From Bromus sterilis (taxonomy: Eukaryota; Streptophyta; Magnoliopsida; Poales; Poaceae): a DNA stretch of 64,000 nucleotides. Location of the stretch: NCBI GenBank assembly GCA_950022295.1, contig OX465600.1, forward strand, positions 293,305,782 through 293,369,781, given 5' to 3'. Position 1 is the stretch's first letter, and the number at the start of each line of letters is the position of its first letter. The notes beneath the pieces were generated by a model. It was not told where the DNA came from. It saw only the letters and a list, made by a program, of their open reading frames with translations, and did no database searches. Both the position numbers and the translations under genes were made by a program. Shown here one piece after another: positions 24,701-35,309 of the stretch.

Positions 24701-24944
24701 TTTTATAGAAAATCAAATTATGATTTACATCGCATTTTATTTCTGCATATATTGTCAAGTAACTAAATTAACAAAACAAAAAATCAAACTCATTTTTTGG
24801 ATTTCTTATCAAATTTTCTTAGATTTTTTATTTTAAACAATATTTCTTTCAAAAAAGAATTTATAATCAAATTATACTAAAATAAATCCAAAAAGAGAAA
24901 TATTTCTGCATATATTGTCAAGTAACTAAATTTGTAATCAATAT

Positions 24945-25033
24945 CTCTTTTTTCATCTTCTCGAATCAAACCTTTTCTCTTGGATTATAAATTCTTTTTT
25001 GAAAGGGTTTGGTTCGTGAAGATGAAAAAAGAG
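24945..25033. repeat. Strong short inverted repeat (hairpin)
   Basis: The arms are 24945-24977 and 25001-25033. The outer 16 bp are perfect (CTCTTTTTTCATCTTC with GAAGATGAAAAAAGAG). Over 33 positions there are three differences, two of which would be G:U pairs in RNA of the plus strand. The loop is 23 nt. It may be a small MITE or a hairpin RNA precursor. Direct repeats containing TTTCTGCATATATTGTCAAG lie nearby at about 24750 and 24903. Confidence 0.6.
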
Positions 25034-26083
25034 TTGCTCGAGCCGGATCATTGAGTGGTAACGACCATGTGTGGCCTTGGACGTTTTTTTGCAGGCTGAT
25101 ATGTGTAGTTGTTCGTTGGTAGTTCACCAACATGTACTGTGGCCGTTGGGCCTTGAGACTGTTGTGTCTTTTTGGATCGTGAACTGTGGCTACTTGTTTT
25201 GTTGTTCAATTTGGACGAACAAAATGGATCGACCAGTTAGCTGCAACAACCAGGTAGGCGCAGACACGATGGAGGTGCTGCAACCGATCCAAACAGATAA
25301 AAAATGAACCAAACCCATGTCTATTGGCGTCAGCGCGTTGGATTTTCCCTGACAACTTGTCACTGTGTGGTCCTACGAGATCAAAACATACACTCATCAC
25401 TCATAGTTCGCCTAGAATTGACATTTTTTGACATCAACTAAAACTCTACCTCAAACCCCCAATTCATGCCCCAAAACTTTATCACATGACCTAAACCAAT
25501 GCGGGCAAAACTACCTCAATCACTAAAGGTTGACAATGCTGCAACATAGATTGACGAATCATAGCCGAATAACAAGATTTGGGGCATAAATTTTGCACTT
25601 GCTGTACAAAGGGGATGGGGCTCCATCGGATCGATCAGTAGACAGGATACATGGCGGCGACGTCTCCTCTTCACCACGCATAGGAGAACCCACCGTGGCC
25701 GCTCCGTTCAACCATTGGACGAACCGTCTCTCTCCTCTCACGACGAGACCTCTTCTTCCTCACTATGATTGAAACCAAAATACACTAGTGGGAGGGCGTT
25801 GGAGAAGTTTCTGCCCTGTACAGCTCAACACTGCAGCGTGCATGCTTCATATGATGAACAGTTTTTTTAGGGGACATATGATGAACACTGACCGTATAAT
25901 TATGTCCTATCATATAAAGCGGCCCAAATGACCGTGTTTTCTGAATGGACGCTGATAAATGTCACACGTGCGGGTGAAAAGATGTCAAGCTCACACGTTT
26001 TGATAGCAACTTTAGTATATGTAAGATGATAATTTTCGCTGATACATGACAACTTTTATTAATACATGATAACTTTGCTAATA
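25034..26083. other. Intergenic, no gene recognised
   Basis: No open frame with recognisable protein similarity. A GC-rich patch at 25560-25760 reads open on the minus strand for 60 codons, without a known motif. No structural RNA was seen. Confidence 0.4.
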
Positions 26084-26336
26084 CTCCCTCCGGTCCAAAA
26101 TATAAGGTGTATTGTTTTCCGTGCAAGTCAACCATTTGAATATTTGATCAAGATTGTAGAATAGAATGTCAACATATGAAATACCTAGTAGATAAAATAT
26201 GAAACTACTTGTCATAATGAATTAAATGATATAAATTTGCTTTTGTGGATATTGATATATTTTTCTAAAAACATGGTCAAAGTTGCACTCGTTTGACTTT
26301 AAAAAAAATACACCTTATATAAAGCAACAGAGAGAG
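26084..26336. mobile_element. Stowaway-like MITE
   Basis: 253 bp with CTCCCTCCGGTCCAAAATAT at the left and reversed ACACCTTATATAAAGC...AGAGAGAG at the right, flanked by TA (26082-26083, 26337-26338). The inner parts of the termini (AAGGTGTATT / AATACACCTT) are also complementary. Confidence 0.8.
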
Positions 26337-26540
26337 TACATGACAACTTTGACTAATAATTGTCATCTATATACACCTAAAATTACCATAAAAACATGGG
26401 GGCGAAGGTAGTGCCTCCGTCCACAGTGTGGCACCTATCTTTTCCATTTCTGAATACAGTTACCAAAGTGAGCTTTCAGCGCAAGTTCAAGGACCGAGGA
26501 TGCATTTTACGCAAAATAAAATAAAATCATATACTACTAC

Positions 26541-26715
26541 CTCCTTTCCGGTTTATAAGGCTTGCGCGTATAACTAGGCTAACAAATAGACCAACGTATA
26601 GAAACTTTAAACCGTATACTTTCTAATGATATAATTTTTAGATTATACAACTCATCTTATGTTGGTCAAATTATGGATCTAGGGATACGCACAAGCCTTA
26701 TAAATCGGAAAGGGG
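26541..26715. mobile_element. Stowaway-like MITE (short)
   Basis: About 175 bp with complementary ends CTCCTTTCCGGTTTATAAGG and CCTTATAAATCGGAAAGGGG. The internal TTGCGCGTA / TACGCACAA parts are also complementary. A clear TA duplication was not resolved. Confidence 0.65.
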
Positions 26716-27204
26716 TTAGTAGTTTACAATCCTACAAACCAAACAAGTCTACATAAATATCCCTAAATTCCTAAAAAATCCTTTGAACCAAAAGGCCTAA
26801 ATTTCCTTTCCAGAATCTCACAATTTTTCTGATAATACAAATATGTCAGCAACAATGGAGAGCCCTGCTCGCATCTCCTTCTAGTACGTTTCTATTTAAG
26901 CACATTCATTCACTAGAAAGAGCAACAAAATAACGATGGCACACTGAGTACCAACGATGATAATAGAACAAAACTGAAGAGAGAGAGAGGAGAGGAAAAC
27001 AGAGAAACAACAGTTAAGCTAACAAAATCTACCAATTTAATTGAGCTAATCTCTATAATTTTTGTGCATGCCGAGAACTTTGCCCATTTGCATCAAATTT
27101 TTTGACTTTCCATTTGCATCAAACTACCGAAACATAATGAGGCACGCATCGTTACCTTCGAATAGTTTACTTTTAGGCCAACATCCTACCTCAGACGAAC
27201 TAAT
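26716..27204. other. Intergenic, no gene recognised
   Basis: AT-rich sequence without convincing coding potential or element ends. Confidence 0.4.
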
Positions 27205-28130
27205 CAGACATGCAACCGTGATTTTCTTCACAAGGCTGCAGCACTGACATTAACATCTCACACTGCTTTTTTCATGGGAAGTGCAAGTTACTGTTTCGAT
27301 CCGATTCACCCGATATATTCAATTCAGGGAAAAATCCACTCAACAATTCTCTTCCCATAACACCCTCTATGATTAAAATTCATGAACAAGTCAAGAACTA
27401 GTAGCATAAAAGAATTTACCTGTGCAGATTCATGTACAGTGTGCTTCAAAGTTGAACATAAATCTGACTGCTAATTCCATCTTTGTTAGGTCAGATAACC
27501 ATGTGAGAAACCATTTATAACTGTCTCAATTAAAATATACTAGTTTGTACTAGCTTAGTACAAAATAAGCGACACTTATTATGGATCGGAGGGAGTAGCA
27601 TTTAGCATTCAAATAATTTCTTCATACAGCTAAAACGGATTATCTCACAAGTGATAGCCAAGAACAAGTTTTACCATTCTTCACATAAGCCAGATTATCT
27701 CAAAAGGGATATAGCCAAGAAATCAAATTTTATCATCTTCACATAAGCCAGACTGTCACAAAAGTGATAGCCAAGAACTCAAGTTTATTATTCTTCACAT
27801 AAGCCAGCAATTAAAGTAAGAACATAAAAAGGTAACTAGTGAGTTAGCATAGATTCATGTATACTTATATCAGACAGGACAACCAATACAACGGAGACAT
27901 ACATTTTATAGAACCAACTGCTTCCTCCAAAAGATCTCTGAAAACTGAAAGACATAGCAACCATAGATCAGGTCGCTATGTATCAAAAGTAACTAGATAA
28001 AAGCTAACCCAGGATGGGCATGCTAAATTTAGCAAGACTTAACTGCCTTCTACGACCCAACATAAGGCATTCGCCTACAAAGTTCTTTCAGAACTGAAGG
28101 ATAAGCACTAACTCATACAAGGTTGGCGTA
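27205..28130. repeat. 3' flank of MATH-BTB gene 1, duplicated at 35310-36172
   Basis: This flank is homologous to 35310-36172, so the duplication unit extends at least about 0.9 kb past the stop codons. Inside, 27640-27800 holds three imperfect ~57 bp tandem copies (core AAGTGATAGCCAAGAACTCA ... TTCTTCACATAAGCC). The paralogous flank has three as well (about 35690-35850). A partial Stowaway end lies at about 27558-27595 (GGATCGGAGGGAG next to TA). Confidence 0.7.
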
Positions 28131-29186
28131 CTAAATTTTGCATAACTTAGCTGCTCTCTCCAACACATCTACAATGATATCAAGAGAAGATCTTTTAAGT
28201 TGTACATACCCTTGGCTTGCGATCACAACGTTCATTCTATTCGAAGAGAGCATAAATGCAATGCAAGCATCTTTGAGGTTGTTGCAATTATGCTGGTCGG
28301 CCAGAGCTAATACGGTTGCCACAGTCTCAATATCAAGACTCTTGCATAGCATGGCTTCACATATCATCTTCATCCTTTTCATCGCATACTTGTCTGCAGC
28401 CACGAGTAAGTGCTTAACCATTTCTCTTTTGTCATCATCGTCAAGATCATCCATGGAAGGCATTGAGTCTGTGTAGATGAAGTGAAGAAATTCCTTGAAA
28501 ACAGCAGGCTGCATGTCATCAATAGTTATGTCTTGCACGCCTTTGTCCCCCAGCGGCCCGTAGAACTCTGCGTCGAAGACCGCCGATCGCGTCGCAAGCA
28601 AAACTTTATGCGCAGAAAAAACCTCCCCTTGAACCTTGAAAGTCACATCTGCTCCTTTCTTCCCCTCTAGTAATGTTGCAAGATTATCTGAAAGGTCGGT
28701 TGGTGGCACATGGGGCTCGAGTGTATCCTTGATAACAATGACTTCACACTCAATCAACAGAGAATCATTCTGTAGGTACATCGACTCTATTTGAGGGGTC
28801 ATCTTCCTGAACTTTGGTAAGCCCCAGGATGAACATTTACTGTTAAACACTGGTGGATCTTTGAAACAGCACACCAGAACCGACTGCTCCGTACCCGGTT
28901 TCACAAGCTTAAAGCTGAAGTGCACCTTCACCTCGGCGTTCTTGGTCAAGAGCTCGACGAATACTGAGACGTGACCTTCACTCGCCTCGTCTAGGCTTCC
29001 GTCGTGGTAGTAGCGGATGCGCCATTCGCAGCCGCCGATGGAGAATGCAGGAGAACAAAGGTATTTGCCTCTACCAACGCCCTTGTGCAGACTGTAGCCG
29101 GTGATCTCGAACCGGACCGTGGCTCGCGCCGTCTCTGCTGGGCACCTTGACGGCACCCACACTATTGAACTCTCCGATGGTTCCAT
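28131..29186 (-). CDS. MATH-BTB domain protein, intact copy
   Basis: A single exon of 351 residues. The N-terminal MATH domain (about 20-155) includes TARATVRFEITGYS and CEWRIRYYHDG. The BTB/POZ domain (about 170-290) includes LSDNLATLLEGKKGADVTF, FSAHKVLLATRSAVFDAEF, DITIDDMQPAVFKEFLHFIY and HLLVAADKYAMKRMKMICE. A BACK-like helical tail runs to residue 345. Grass MATH-BTB proteins act as cullin-3 ubiquitin ligase substrate adaptors: the MATH part binds the substrate and BTB binds CUL3. The family is greatly expanded in grasses and single-exon copies are common. A composite transposon begins only about 35 bp upstream of the ATG, so its promoter must be short or transposon-derived. The paralogous copy at 36173-37216 is broken. 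Confidence 0.92.
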   Translation of the reverse strand: MEPSESSIVWVPSRCPAETARATVRFEITGYSLHKGVGRGKYLCSPAFSIGGCEWRIRYYHDGSLDEASEGHVSVFVELLTKNAEVKVHFSFKLVKPGTEQSVLVCCFKDPPVFNSKCSSWGLPKFRKMTPQIESMYLQNDSLLIECEVIVIKDTLEPHVPPTDLSDNLATLLEGKKGADVTFKVQGEVFSAHKVLLATRSAVFDAEFYGPLGDKGVQDITIDDMQPAVFKEFLHFIYTDSMPSMDDLDDDDKREMVKHLLVAADKYAMKRMKMICEAMLCKSLDIETVATVLALADQHNCNNLKDACIAFMLSSNRMNVVIASQGYVQLKRSSLDIIVDVLERAAKLCKI

Positions 29187-29220
29187 ACGAGGGTTTGGAC
29201 AAGCGGTTGCAAAAAATAAA

Positions 29221-30400
29221 GGGCACTGCCAAAGCTGGCCACATGGGCTGATCCTAAAGGGTCAGCCCGTTAGCACGGTTTTTTTGGCCCTGCACCTGCC
29301 GGTCTAGGCACTGTTCTTAGCGGGCTGTGCCTGGCACGTGGCCCGGCAAAGGCCGTGCCTTGGCCTGAAGGTTAGGCACGTGTGTCGGCACGGCACGATC
29401 CATTTAAATTTTTATTTTTATTTTCCCCTCAAATTTATTTTTATTTTTATTTTTTTTCTTAATTTTATATATAGCAATAATGCTTTCAAATCGCAAAAAA
29501 GCAGACGAGCCAAACGTGTCGGTCCATGTAGAAAGGGGTCGTGCTTAGGTCAGGAAGTGCGACCCGTGGAGGTAGCGTGCCGTAGTGGGCCGTGTTGTGC
29601 CTAGCCCGTGTCGCTTCGGCCGGGCCGGCCCATGTGGCCATGGGCACTGCTACGCGTTGACCGGCGGATCTTTTAAAAAGATCCACCGCCTCGCTAGTCG
29701 TACAATGTAACTGACTATAGTCCTTGGATGTATATAACAATCTTTTGCAACAGAGGCTCTATCGCGCTAGGTCAATTGCAACAAAACCTCTGTTGCAATG
29801 TTGCAAAAAAATTCCGTTGGCAACATGGATGTTGTTGCGAAGTGAATCTTTGCAATAAAGACGTTGTTGCAAAATCATGTTTGCAACATGGATGTTTTTT
29901 CGAAGCACACGAATCAATTATGAAAGCCTTTGCAAAAGGGATGATGTTGCAAAAACTCCTTTGCAATATGAGCCTTGTTGCGAAAAAAATCTACACCAGT
30001 ACCTTGTTGGAATTGTAACAGAGATCTTATTGCAAAATCTGAGAAGGAAGGAAAGGATACATGTGAGTTGTGGAAGACAAATTGGATTGCCTCGGTTGAG
30101 CTGCCCTTCTCGGACGGTGGAGCCGGTCGTCCTCGAATCACCGACGAGATGAACCGCACTGTGCTTTGTAGCTCGGGTGGCTCCATGGCTGATAGGAGAT
30201 GCATGCCTGTGCATCCATGGCGTGAATGGATAGAGAAAACGAGAAGAGTAAAGAGAAGGAATGAGTGGACTAGTCTCTTGCGAAAAGATAACGTATGGAG
30301 AAGATAAGATCGTGGTGGGGCCCGCTGGGACACGCGTCAGCCGAGCGACGTGGTCGGTGCGCGAGAAAAAAATATGTCGGTTGAAAACAATAACTTTGAG
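29221..30400 (-). mobile_element. Mutator-like MITE 2, interrupted by a hAT-like MITE
   Basis: Minus-oriented relative of the elements at 12475 and 30439. Its left edge reads GGGCACTGC / TACGCGTTGACCGGC, split by the hAT-like insertion. The inner left edge has GGATCTTTTAAAAAGATCC, itself a palindrome. The right edge (about 30340-30400) has, reversed, CAACCGACAT. The interior 29740-30030 is an array of TTGCAACA / TGTTGCAA palindromes, more diverged than in the other copies. No 9 bp target duplication could be found, perhaps because the left side is altered. Confidence 0.55.
29230..29641. mobile_element. hAT-like MITE nested in Mutator-like MITE 2
   Basis: 412 bp lying between two copies of GGGCACTGC (29221-29229 and 29642-29650), consistent with the 8 bp target duplication of hAT elements. 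The ends share TGGCCACATGGGC in inverted orientation (about 29237-29249 and 29627-29639). The interior is rich in GGCACG and CGTGCC words, as in hAT-derived grass MITEs I recall. No transposase. Confidence 0.6.
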
Positions 30401-30438
30401 ATAAACTTTAAGTTACAATGAAGTGTCATAATAAATTT

Positions 30439-31335
30439 GGGAAACGATTGTATACAGCCGGCTGATAACTTTGATTGATCCGCCGCCTGGAGAAAACGCC
30501 ACGTGTCCACGTGGACTCGGTTGAAATCGCCTCCGAGCCAGCCTTGTCCCTTCTTCTCCACATGTTTCCCCCCACTTCTCCCCCTTCCTTCATATCTGCG
30601 CCGTACAGGAGAGAGGAGAAAAACTCCCATGGAGGACGCCATCCACCTCCCCCTCCTCGACGCCGGCCTCCTCCCCCCTCCGCTACTCCCATTGAGATGC
30701 TCCGTTGCAGCACGGGAAGCCGGCGGCGGGGCGCCGTAGCTTCCTGGGAGTTGCCGGAGATGGATATCCTCGCATGGCGGATGGCGACCACCTGCGCCAC
30801 GAGATGCTTCGTTTGCAGCACGGGGAAGCCGCCGGCGGGGCGATGCAGCTTCGGGGAGTTGCCGGAGGTTGGGCTGCCGTGAGCTCCACTGTACGCCATG
30901 GCTTTCCTCCTCAGCTCCGGGTTTACAACAAGGGCTCTGTTGCCAAGATTCTTTGCAACAAGATCTCTGTTGCAAAGACCCAGCAGACCCTTGGCTTTCC
31001 TCCTCAGCTCCGGGTTTGCAACAAGAGCTCTGTTGCAAAGACCCAACAGACCCTTGGCTTTCCTCCTCAGCTCCGGGTTTGCAACAAGGGCTTTGTTGCA
31101 AAGATCCTTTGCAACAAGAGCTCTGTTGCAAAGACCCAACATACCCTTGGCTTTCCTCCTCAGCTCCGGGTGTGCAACAAGGGCTTTGTTGCAAAGATCC
31201 TTTGCAACAAGAACTTTGCTGCAAATAGGGTTCTTAAACGAGTTTGAACCTGAACCGTTAGATTACACTTAATCTAACGACAGGGAGGCAGCGGATCTGT
31301 TCCAAAGATCTGCCGGCTGACGCGTAGTGTCGCCC
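30439..31335 (+). mobile_element. Mutator-like MITE 3 with modular GCAACA array
   Basis: 897 bp flanked by a perfect 9 bp duplication AATAAATTT (30430-30438, 31336-31344). The ends are inverted: GGGAAACGATTGTATACAGC and, reversed, GGGCGACACTACGCGTCAGC, both continuing into CCGGC and then GATC..CCGC. The interior starts with CACGTGTCCACGTG and pyrimidine-rich sequence. At 30900-31225 it has four copies of a 63 bp module (TTGGCTTTCCTCCTCAGCTC plus GCAACAAGAGCTCTGTTGC), with an optional 30 bp module inserted in some. Several frames read open because the repeat length is a multiple of three; none is a believable protein. Confidence 0.75.
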
Positions 31336-31344
31336 AATAAATTT

Positions 31345-32080
31345 TCACCAACAATCATCACGAGGTGTCACATGTAACTGGTAACCAAGTTGAATTCACA
31401 AGAGGAAAATGTTTTCATTGATTCAAACCCAACACTACCGACCCATCATTATTGATTGACATTTATCCACGCATCATTGATGATCTTTAAGGGCAACAAC
31501 CACCGACCGACCATTTTAAAGACGGTTAATGATAATAAAGTGATTGGTCAAATCAGATCCTTTTGTTAAGATCCAGTAAATTGTTCACTTGATTGAGATT
31601 TAGCAGAAGGCAGCGGAAGAACAACATGGTGAACATCCAAAAATCAAAGAAAAAGGAAAAAAACCATATTATTTGCAGAGCTACACCCACTATAAACAAC
31701 ACGATTACAAACAGAAGCATTTGTCCTAAGCTAAGCATCACCACCGCGTCTCGACCAACGCCGATCACCTTTGAAGACAGCAGCGCCAATTGATTTTTTT
31801 CTTGTCAAAGCATCATGCACCCTTACACATAAGGAGGGGGCAAGTAGATGGTGAAACTCGGTCAATCCTAAGAAAAGATGCGCCTTGGACTCGTCGGTGA
31901 TGACGTACATTGCGCCTAGAACTTCACCTCGAATAGCAGCGAGCACCGGAGGAGTGCCGCGTAGGACCCTAACTTATGACTGATCATTTAGTACTGGCTC
32001 GTTTCTGCTATCGGTGGAGGACTAAGTAGTTTTTACTTTTTTTTAGTGACGGACCAATGTTGTTTATTGTTTACTATGTA
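31345..32080. other. Intergenic, no gene recognised
   Basis: No recognisable protein or element. A purine-rich tract at 31610-31680 and short ORFs have no known motif. Confidence 0.4.
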
Positions 32081-32336
32081 CTTTCTTCGTTTATTTTTAC
32101 TCCATGTATAAGATTTTTTCAAAATAAAACTTTATAAACTTTTACCAACTTTATATTAAAATATATTAATATCTATAGTATCAAAGTTATATAATAAAAT
32201 TTTTATTTTATGATGCATCTAATGATATTGGTTATGTATTGTGAATGTTGATAGTTTTTTCTATAAAGTTAGTCAAACTTTGTGAAGTTTAACTTCAGAC
32301 AAATGTTATATGCAAAGTAAAAAGAAACGGAGGGAG
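32081..32336. mobile_element. Stowaway-like MITE
   Basis: 256 bp between TA duplications (32079-32080, 32337-32338). The right end AAAGAAACGGAGGGAG is typical and the left end CTTTCTTCGTTTATTTTT is its diverged complement. The interior is AT-rich. Confidence 0.75.
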
Positions 32337-33647
32337 TACCGCTTCGGACTTACAAGGCGTTCCAAATTTCTTTGATCGCCGCTTCGGCTCCTCTCCCTTG
32401 AAAAAAGTGGCTCATCGATCGATGTGACGCCATTTCACCTCTCAGGAGTTATAAATTCTACTAGAAGTGCAAAAGGCGCTTTTCCGCGCCGTTTACGCTT
32501 TTGAATTGTATATAATTTATTTTTATGTGTTAGTTTTTTAATTTTTTAATTTTTGTGTTGTTTGGATGGATCCTTCTTATCGTTTAATCGGAAGATAATT
32601 TTTAATGTGTACACACGATGAAGTTTACTATATTGTTGATCATGTGTCTTATGATGATACTAAATTTATTGTAGGCATCGCTTTCTTTTCGTCAACCAAG
32701 ACTCACGCCACCCATTTTTTATTAAAAGAGCACGTCCATCGAAATATTTTATCATAAAGCCTAAGGTAACAATTTAATAAAATTTTGTATTCAATTTTAA
32801 ACTAAAGACCTCAACCGAACGAGGAGACTTTAAAATTAAAAAGTTTAGTAAAGTTAAAGATATATTAGTTCTAAAACGCCAAGTAACGTTAAAAAAGAAT
32901 ATCAAGTAATTGCGTCTATCATAATTAAAAAAATTGAACGAAATCTATTGCATGAACTAAATTGTTTGATCTGAAATAGATAATTATTTACTATAGCACA
33001 ACATAAAAAGTGTCATTAATTTTTTATAGAAAAACAAATGTTAATAATGTTTATGTAAAAAATAGAAAATTCCAACAAAAAAATAAAAGGAAAATAATAA
33101 TAGTTTACATACATGACCAAGGATTATGACTAAGTCAAAATTGAGTTCTCAATTGACTCCCATAACTTCCACCCCTAGGAAGCTAAAAAAAATAGTTTAC
33201 ATACATCACCAAAGGGTATGACCAAGTTAAAATTGAATTCTCAATTGATTCTCATGACTTCTATCCAATCGGCACCCTCTACAAACCCGAGCTCTTTCTC
33301 GTTGCCACCCAATTTTCCCAAATCACGTTGCCACCCAAGTTTCTCTACACATGGCTTGGTCGGTTTTGGCATTCAGGTGTACGGAAGGAGAACTAAGGGC
33401 ATCTCTATTTGTTGCATATAATACTGAAATTTAGAGAATTTAAAAACACGTGAATGAATTTGTGATGGAGGGTGTTCTGTTGCAGCAAAAGAAAAACACA
33501 GGATTTTGCTGAAGTGCATGATGGTATATAATTGTCACAGAAACAAAGGTTTGGAAATTTCCTCTGAAATGGCATGCAAAGTCAGACATAAGAAAAAATC
33601 CTATATTTTTCAGTGATTCAATCCTACAAAGCAACATCTCTATTATC
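32337..33647. other. AT-rich intergenic region with a ~92 bp tandem duplication
   Basis: No gene recognised. 33101-33192 and 33193-33275 are two diverged copies of a module beginning TAGTTTACATACAT and containing AATTGA(A/G)TTCTCAATTGA, itself an inverted repeat. Confidence 0.6.
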
Positions 33648-34525
33648 GGGAAAATTGGTTATTTACCCAATACTTGACCAGCCTTGGATTATGTACCCAA
33701 AGTTGGTGGTTCATTGGTAAAATACCCAATAGGAACTTGTAAGCAAAACACAGAATATTCTTGTCAATATTGGTAAACGAAATCATTAGCTGAGTATGGA
33801 CCGATCCATCCATAAAAAAAAGATCAATCTGATTACCATTAGGTCAGTATGGACCGATCCATCCAACAACAACAAAAAAGAAAATAGCGATCAATGTGAT
33901 TGCAGACCATGGGTCGTTCACGCATATAAGAAAGAAGTAACATGTAGTGGTTCTAAAATATTGTTCAGGAAACGTATTTTATTCTTCAAATGTGTCAGGC
34001 GGTACCGATCAATTCATGCTCATAGGCTTACATCACTAGTGGTTCTTTCCAGGTGCGAGTAAGTCTAATGGCTGCATGCTACTAATACTACAAGTGTCAA
34101 GAAAATTAACGGCATATATATCTGCTATATGCAGCACAAGAACCTTTTCAAAAAATGCAGCCCAAGAACAGATTGAAGATTGAATACGTACGTATAGGCG
34201 GACGGCGCCGGCCGGCAGCGACGCCGACAGTAGATGGTGCCACTTGTTAGTCGACCTGCTGCTCACTGCGGGCGTGGGAATTGAGTCGGGGGCGCCGTGC
34301 ATGAACGGGAGAGACTTAGAAATCCGATCGATTATGAGTAGCCAGTCACACGTACGAGTCGATCGTAATGTCCCATCGTTATGGACAGTCAAATAATTTC
34401 TTCCAGGTCCCTGTTAAATCTTTATTTTTCTTTCAAATACGTTTTGGGTATTTTATCAATGAACCACCAACTTTGGGTACATAATCCAAGGCTGATCAAG
34501 TATTGGGTAAATGACCAATTTTCTC
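33648..34525. mobile_element. 878 bp terminal-inverted-repeat element
   Basis: The left end (GAAAATTGGTTATTTACCCA, continuing for about 80 bp to 33733) and the right end (from about 34443 to 34525) are inverted copies with few differences. The flanking ATTATC occurs at 33642-33647 and 34526-34531, a possible 6 bp target duplication. The inside has two copies of TATGGACCGATCCATCCA (about 33796 and 33848) and no transposase. Long TIRs suggest Mutator, but the duplication length does not fit, so the superfamily is unassigned. Confidence 0.65.
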
Positions 34526-35309
34526 ATTATCTTAATCAAACACACAGTTATAATGGTAGAACCGGATAACCTCCTAGACAGCACCACAATCATACTGAAC
34601 TTTGAACCAAGAAACTTCCGAAGTTTAAAAGGAAACAACCGATACAGAAAATTGAGTGGTACCTTTGCAATCAATCCAGAGAACCAAACTGTAGAGTTGG
34701 TCAATGATGATTTTAGCTTGGTATGCAGAAGTATCCCGTAGCCACAAAAAATTGAGAGGAACCTATACTGAACAGAACAATTCAGAAAAATGAAGTGGCC
34801 AAATTATTACTGAAGTGAACAAAACAAGCACTTACTTCATGGATCACATACAAACAATGAGGGGTTTCCTTTCAAAGAAAACAGATTCAGTGCAACAGAT
34901 TTTGCAATGCCCACTTCATAGAAGAAAGGTGCACAAAAACATACAGAGACCAACGACATTTAGGACTGAATATTCCTTAAAAAATGGTCACACAATAGAA
35001 ACGAGGGGTATAAAACAAAATTTATTTACAAACTGACCGAAATCACTCAGATGAAGCTATCACTAACACATTAACACAATTCCTTCTCCGTTAGCCGCTT
35101 TTCCACGATGGGTTTTGTTTAGTTGGTCGGGACCTAATCCCCTAATGCACGCTACCTCAATTCTCTACAAAAAAAAAAGTATATAGAGGATTACGTGGTT
35201 GCTTATTTCTTCCAGGAATGTGCTTGCGTAGAAAACATACACAAGGCTTCACTACATATGATAGTACAATACAAGAACTACTAACTGAGAATTAAATCTA
35301 CAAACATCT
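34526..35309. other. Intergenic, no gene recognised
   Basis: Short open frames on both strands without recognisable motifs. No element ends seen. Confidence 0.4.

Noticed and set aside
30337..31224. 295-codon minus-strand Cys/Gln-rich frame and overlapping plus frames
   Set aside because: An artefact of a palindromic tandem array with unit lengths divisible by three; several frames are open at once.
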